The translations under genes were made by a program, and so were the position numbers. A DNA stretch of 64,000 bases, from assembly GCA_965207585.1 (NCBI GenBank), contig CBDBMT010000002.1, forward strand, positions 1 through 64,000, written 5' to 3'. The stretch comes from Bin87 sp965207585. Lineage in GTDB: Bacteria; Chloroflexota; Dehalococcoidia; Lucifugimonadales; UBA3495. Below the pieces are notes generated by a model that did not search any database, was not told the DNA's origin, and saw nothing but the letters and a program-made list of their open reading frames with translations. Shown here one piece after another: positions 62,943-64,000 of this stretch (positions are counted from its first letter, which is position 1; each line of letters opens with the position of its first letter).

Positions 62943-64000
62943 ATGCTGGATTTGATCATCCGCGGCGGCCAGGTCGTCACCCCTTGGGGCGTGGGCGACT
63001 GGGACGTGTGCATCCAGGGCGAAAAAATCGTCGCCATCACCGCGCCCAACACCATGACCGACGATGTCGGCCGGGTCATCGACGCCACCGGAAAGATCGT
63101 CGTGCCGGGCGGCATCGAACCCCACGCCCACATCGACGCGCCCATCATGGGGCCCGGAAATCTGCGTACCGCTCCACCGGAGCAGGTCAGCCGGGCGGCG
63201 CTGTTCGGTGGCACGACCACCCTGCTGGACTTTGCCATCCATCACCCGGGCAACACCATCGAGGATGCCATCCAGGAACGGACCAACTCCTGGCGCGGCA
63301 ACTCCTACGCTGATTACGCCCACCACCTGATGCTCCTGGGCGAGATTCCCCAGCGCACGCTGGAATCGCTGCACGAGTACATCGAAGGTGGCTGGTCCAG
63401 CGTCAAGATTTTCACAACCAATATCCGGCCACCGGAAATGTCCGGCGAACCCCGCAAGGTCGGCATGGGACACCTCCACGACCTGATGGAGGTCATCCAG
63501 CGCAACGACGCCATGCTCCTCGTCCACTCCGAAGACGACGACATGGTGCAGTACATGTACGAGAAGCTCCAGCGCGAGGAGCGCAACGAGTGGTGGAACA
63601 TGCCCCTGGTTCACAGCAACGAGTCGGAGGACGTGTCCTTCCGGCGGGTTCTGCGGGTGGCCGAATGGACCGGCTCGCCCGTGTACTTCGTTCACGTGAG
63701 CGCTCGCGAGGGCATCAACGCCATCGGCGAGGCCCGCAACAAGGGCATGGCGATTTACGGCGAGACGCTCCACAACTACGCCTGCTTCAACGCCAACAAT
63801 TACAAGGAAGAGAACGGGATGAAGTACCACACTTACCCGTCCCTCAAGTCGCCCGAAGACGCCGCCATGCTTTGGAAAGGCATCGCCTGGGGCGGCCTGC
63901 ACACCATGGCCACCGACGAGTACTGCACCGACTGGAACCTCAAGATCCAGGGCAAGTCGGTGCGCGACGTCACCGGCGGCCACAACGGCGCCGAGACCCG
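62943..64000 (+). CDS. Dihydropyrimidinase/hydantoinase-like amidohydrolase (3' end beyond window)
   Basis: A cyclic-amide hydrolase of the amidohydrolase superfamily; the first 352 residues are in the window. The metal ligands are visible: HAH at 61-63 (GIEPHAHIDAP), the carbamylated Lys near 155 (SVKIFTT), His near 195 (LVHSEDDD), His near 250 (VHVSA), and Asp near 325 (TMATDEYC). GGAGGGAC lies just before ATG 62943. The true substrate (hydantoin, dihydropyrimidine or another ring) cannot be told. It reads divergently from the YtxH-like gene. Confidence 0.92.
   Translation, partial: MLDLIIRGGQVVTPWGVGDWDVCIQGEKIVAITAPNTMTDDVGRVIDATGKIVVPGGIEPHAHIDAPIMGPGNLRTAPPEQVSRAALFGGTTTLLDFAIHHPGNTIEDAIQERTNSWRGNSYADYAHHLMLLGEIPQRTLESLHEYIEGGWSSVKIFTTNIRPPEMSGEPRKVGMGHLHDLMEVIQRNDAMLLVHSEDDDMVQYMYEKLQREERNEWWNMPLVHSNESEDVSFRRVLRVAEWTGSPVYFVHVSAREGINAIGEARNKGMAIYGETLHNYACFNANNYKEENGMKYHTYPSLKSPEDAAMLWKGIAWGGLHTMATDEYCTDWNLKIQGKSVRDVTGGHNGAET

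Overview
The window is GC-rich bacterial chromosomal DNA. Several signs point to a Chloroflexota-like genome, perhaps a Dehalococcoidia/SAR202-type lineage. These are very large secreted proteins built from Calx-beta, cadherin-like, SwmB-like and GLUG repeats, single-chain GAF-PAS-histidine kinase-receiver-winged-helix regulators, a Uma2-type nuclease, and a hydantoinase/crotonase/cupin metabolic tail. This placement is inference from protein style; there is no rRNA or other marker to fix it.

Layout. (1) 1-2928: a type IIG (ISP-like) restriction-modification enzyme that runs off the left edge. (2) 3.1-10.4 kb: two leftward secreted repeat proteins. (3) 10.74-12.08 kb: an IS4-like insertion sequence with 20-bp inverted repeats. 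(4) 12.9-15.3 kb: a hybrid sensor kinase/DNA-binding regulator. (5) 15.7-20.7 kb: a 1.66-kb-residue surface protein ending in GLUG repeats. (6) 21.4-46.4 kb: an accessory island dominated by defence genes. It holds a type I R-M locus (hsdM, hsdS, hsdR) interrupted by an uncharacterised two-gene cassette, a HEPN-like gene coupled to hsdS and a VapBC module. After it come a cyclase-like protein, a decayed Uma2 nuclease, a triple-HTH regulator, an HTH/coiled-coil protein with non-coding repeats, a second RHH-PIN toxin-antitoxin pair, a 1483-residue STAND NTPase with a Cap4-like nuclease domain, and a large serine recombinase at the right end. (7) 46.6-50.7 kb: a TPR protein and a paralogue of the hybrid kinase regulator. 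(8) 51.0-56.8 kb: a cluster of secreted proteins, two of them frameshifted. (9) 57-64 kb: housekeeping-like genes (HAD hydrolase, mutS, small HTH, cupin, crotonase, YtxH-like, hydantoinase).

How the parts fit. The hsd genes form one methylation/restriction machine; the genes inserted between them (the 379/124-aa pair, the HEPN-like gene, VapBC) look like passengers or guards of that locus. A duplicated hsdM 3' end downstream of the two-gene cassette records how the cassette arrived. A 44-bp sequence at the end of the serine recombinase gene recurs in diverged form just left of hsdM and again at 12.7 kb, so the island may be a recombinase-mobilised defence element. Three near-identical promoter boxes drive a toxin-antitoxin pair, the recombinase and the HAD hydrolase, linking island and flank by shared control sequence. 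The secreted proteins and the two hybrid regulators are interleaved and may form a surface-variation locus.
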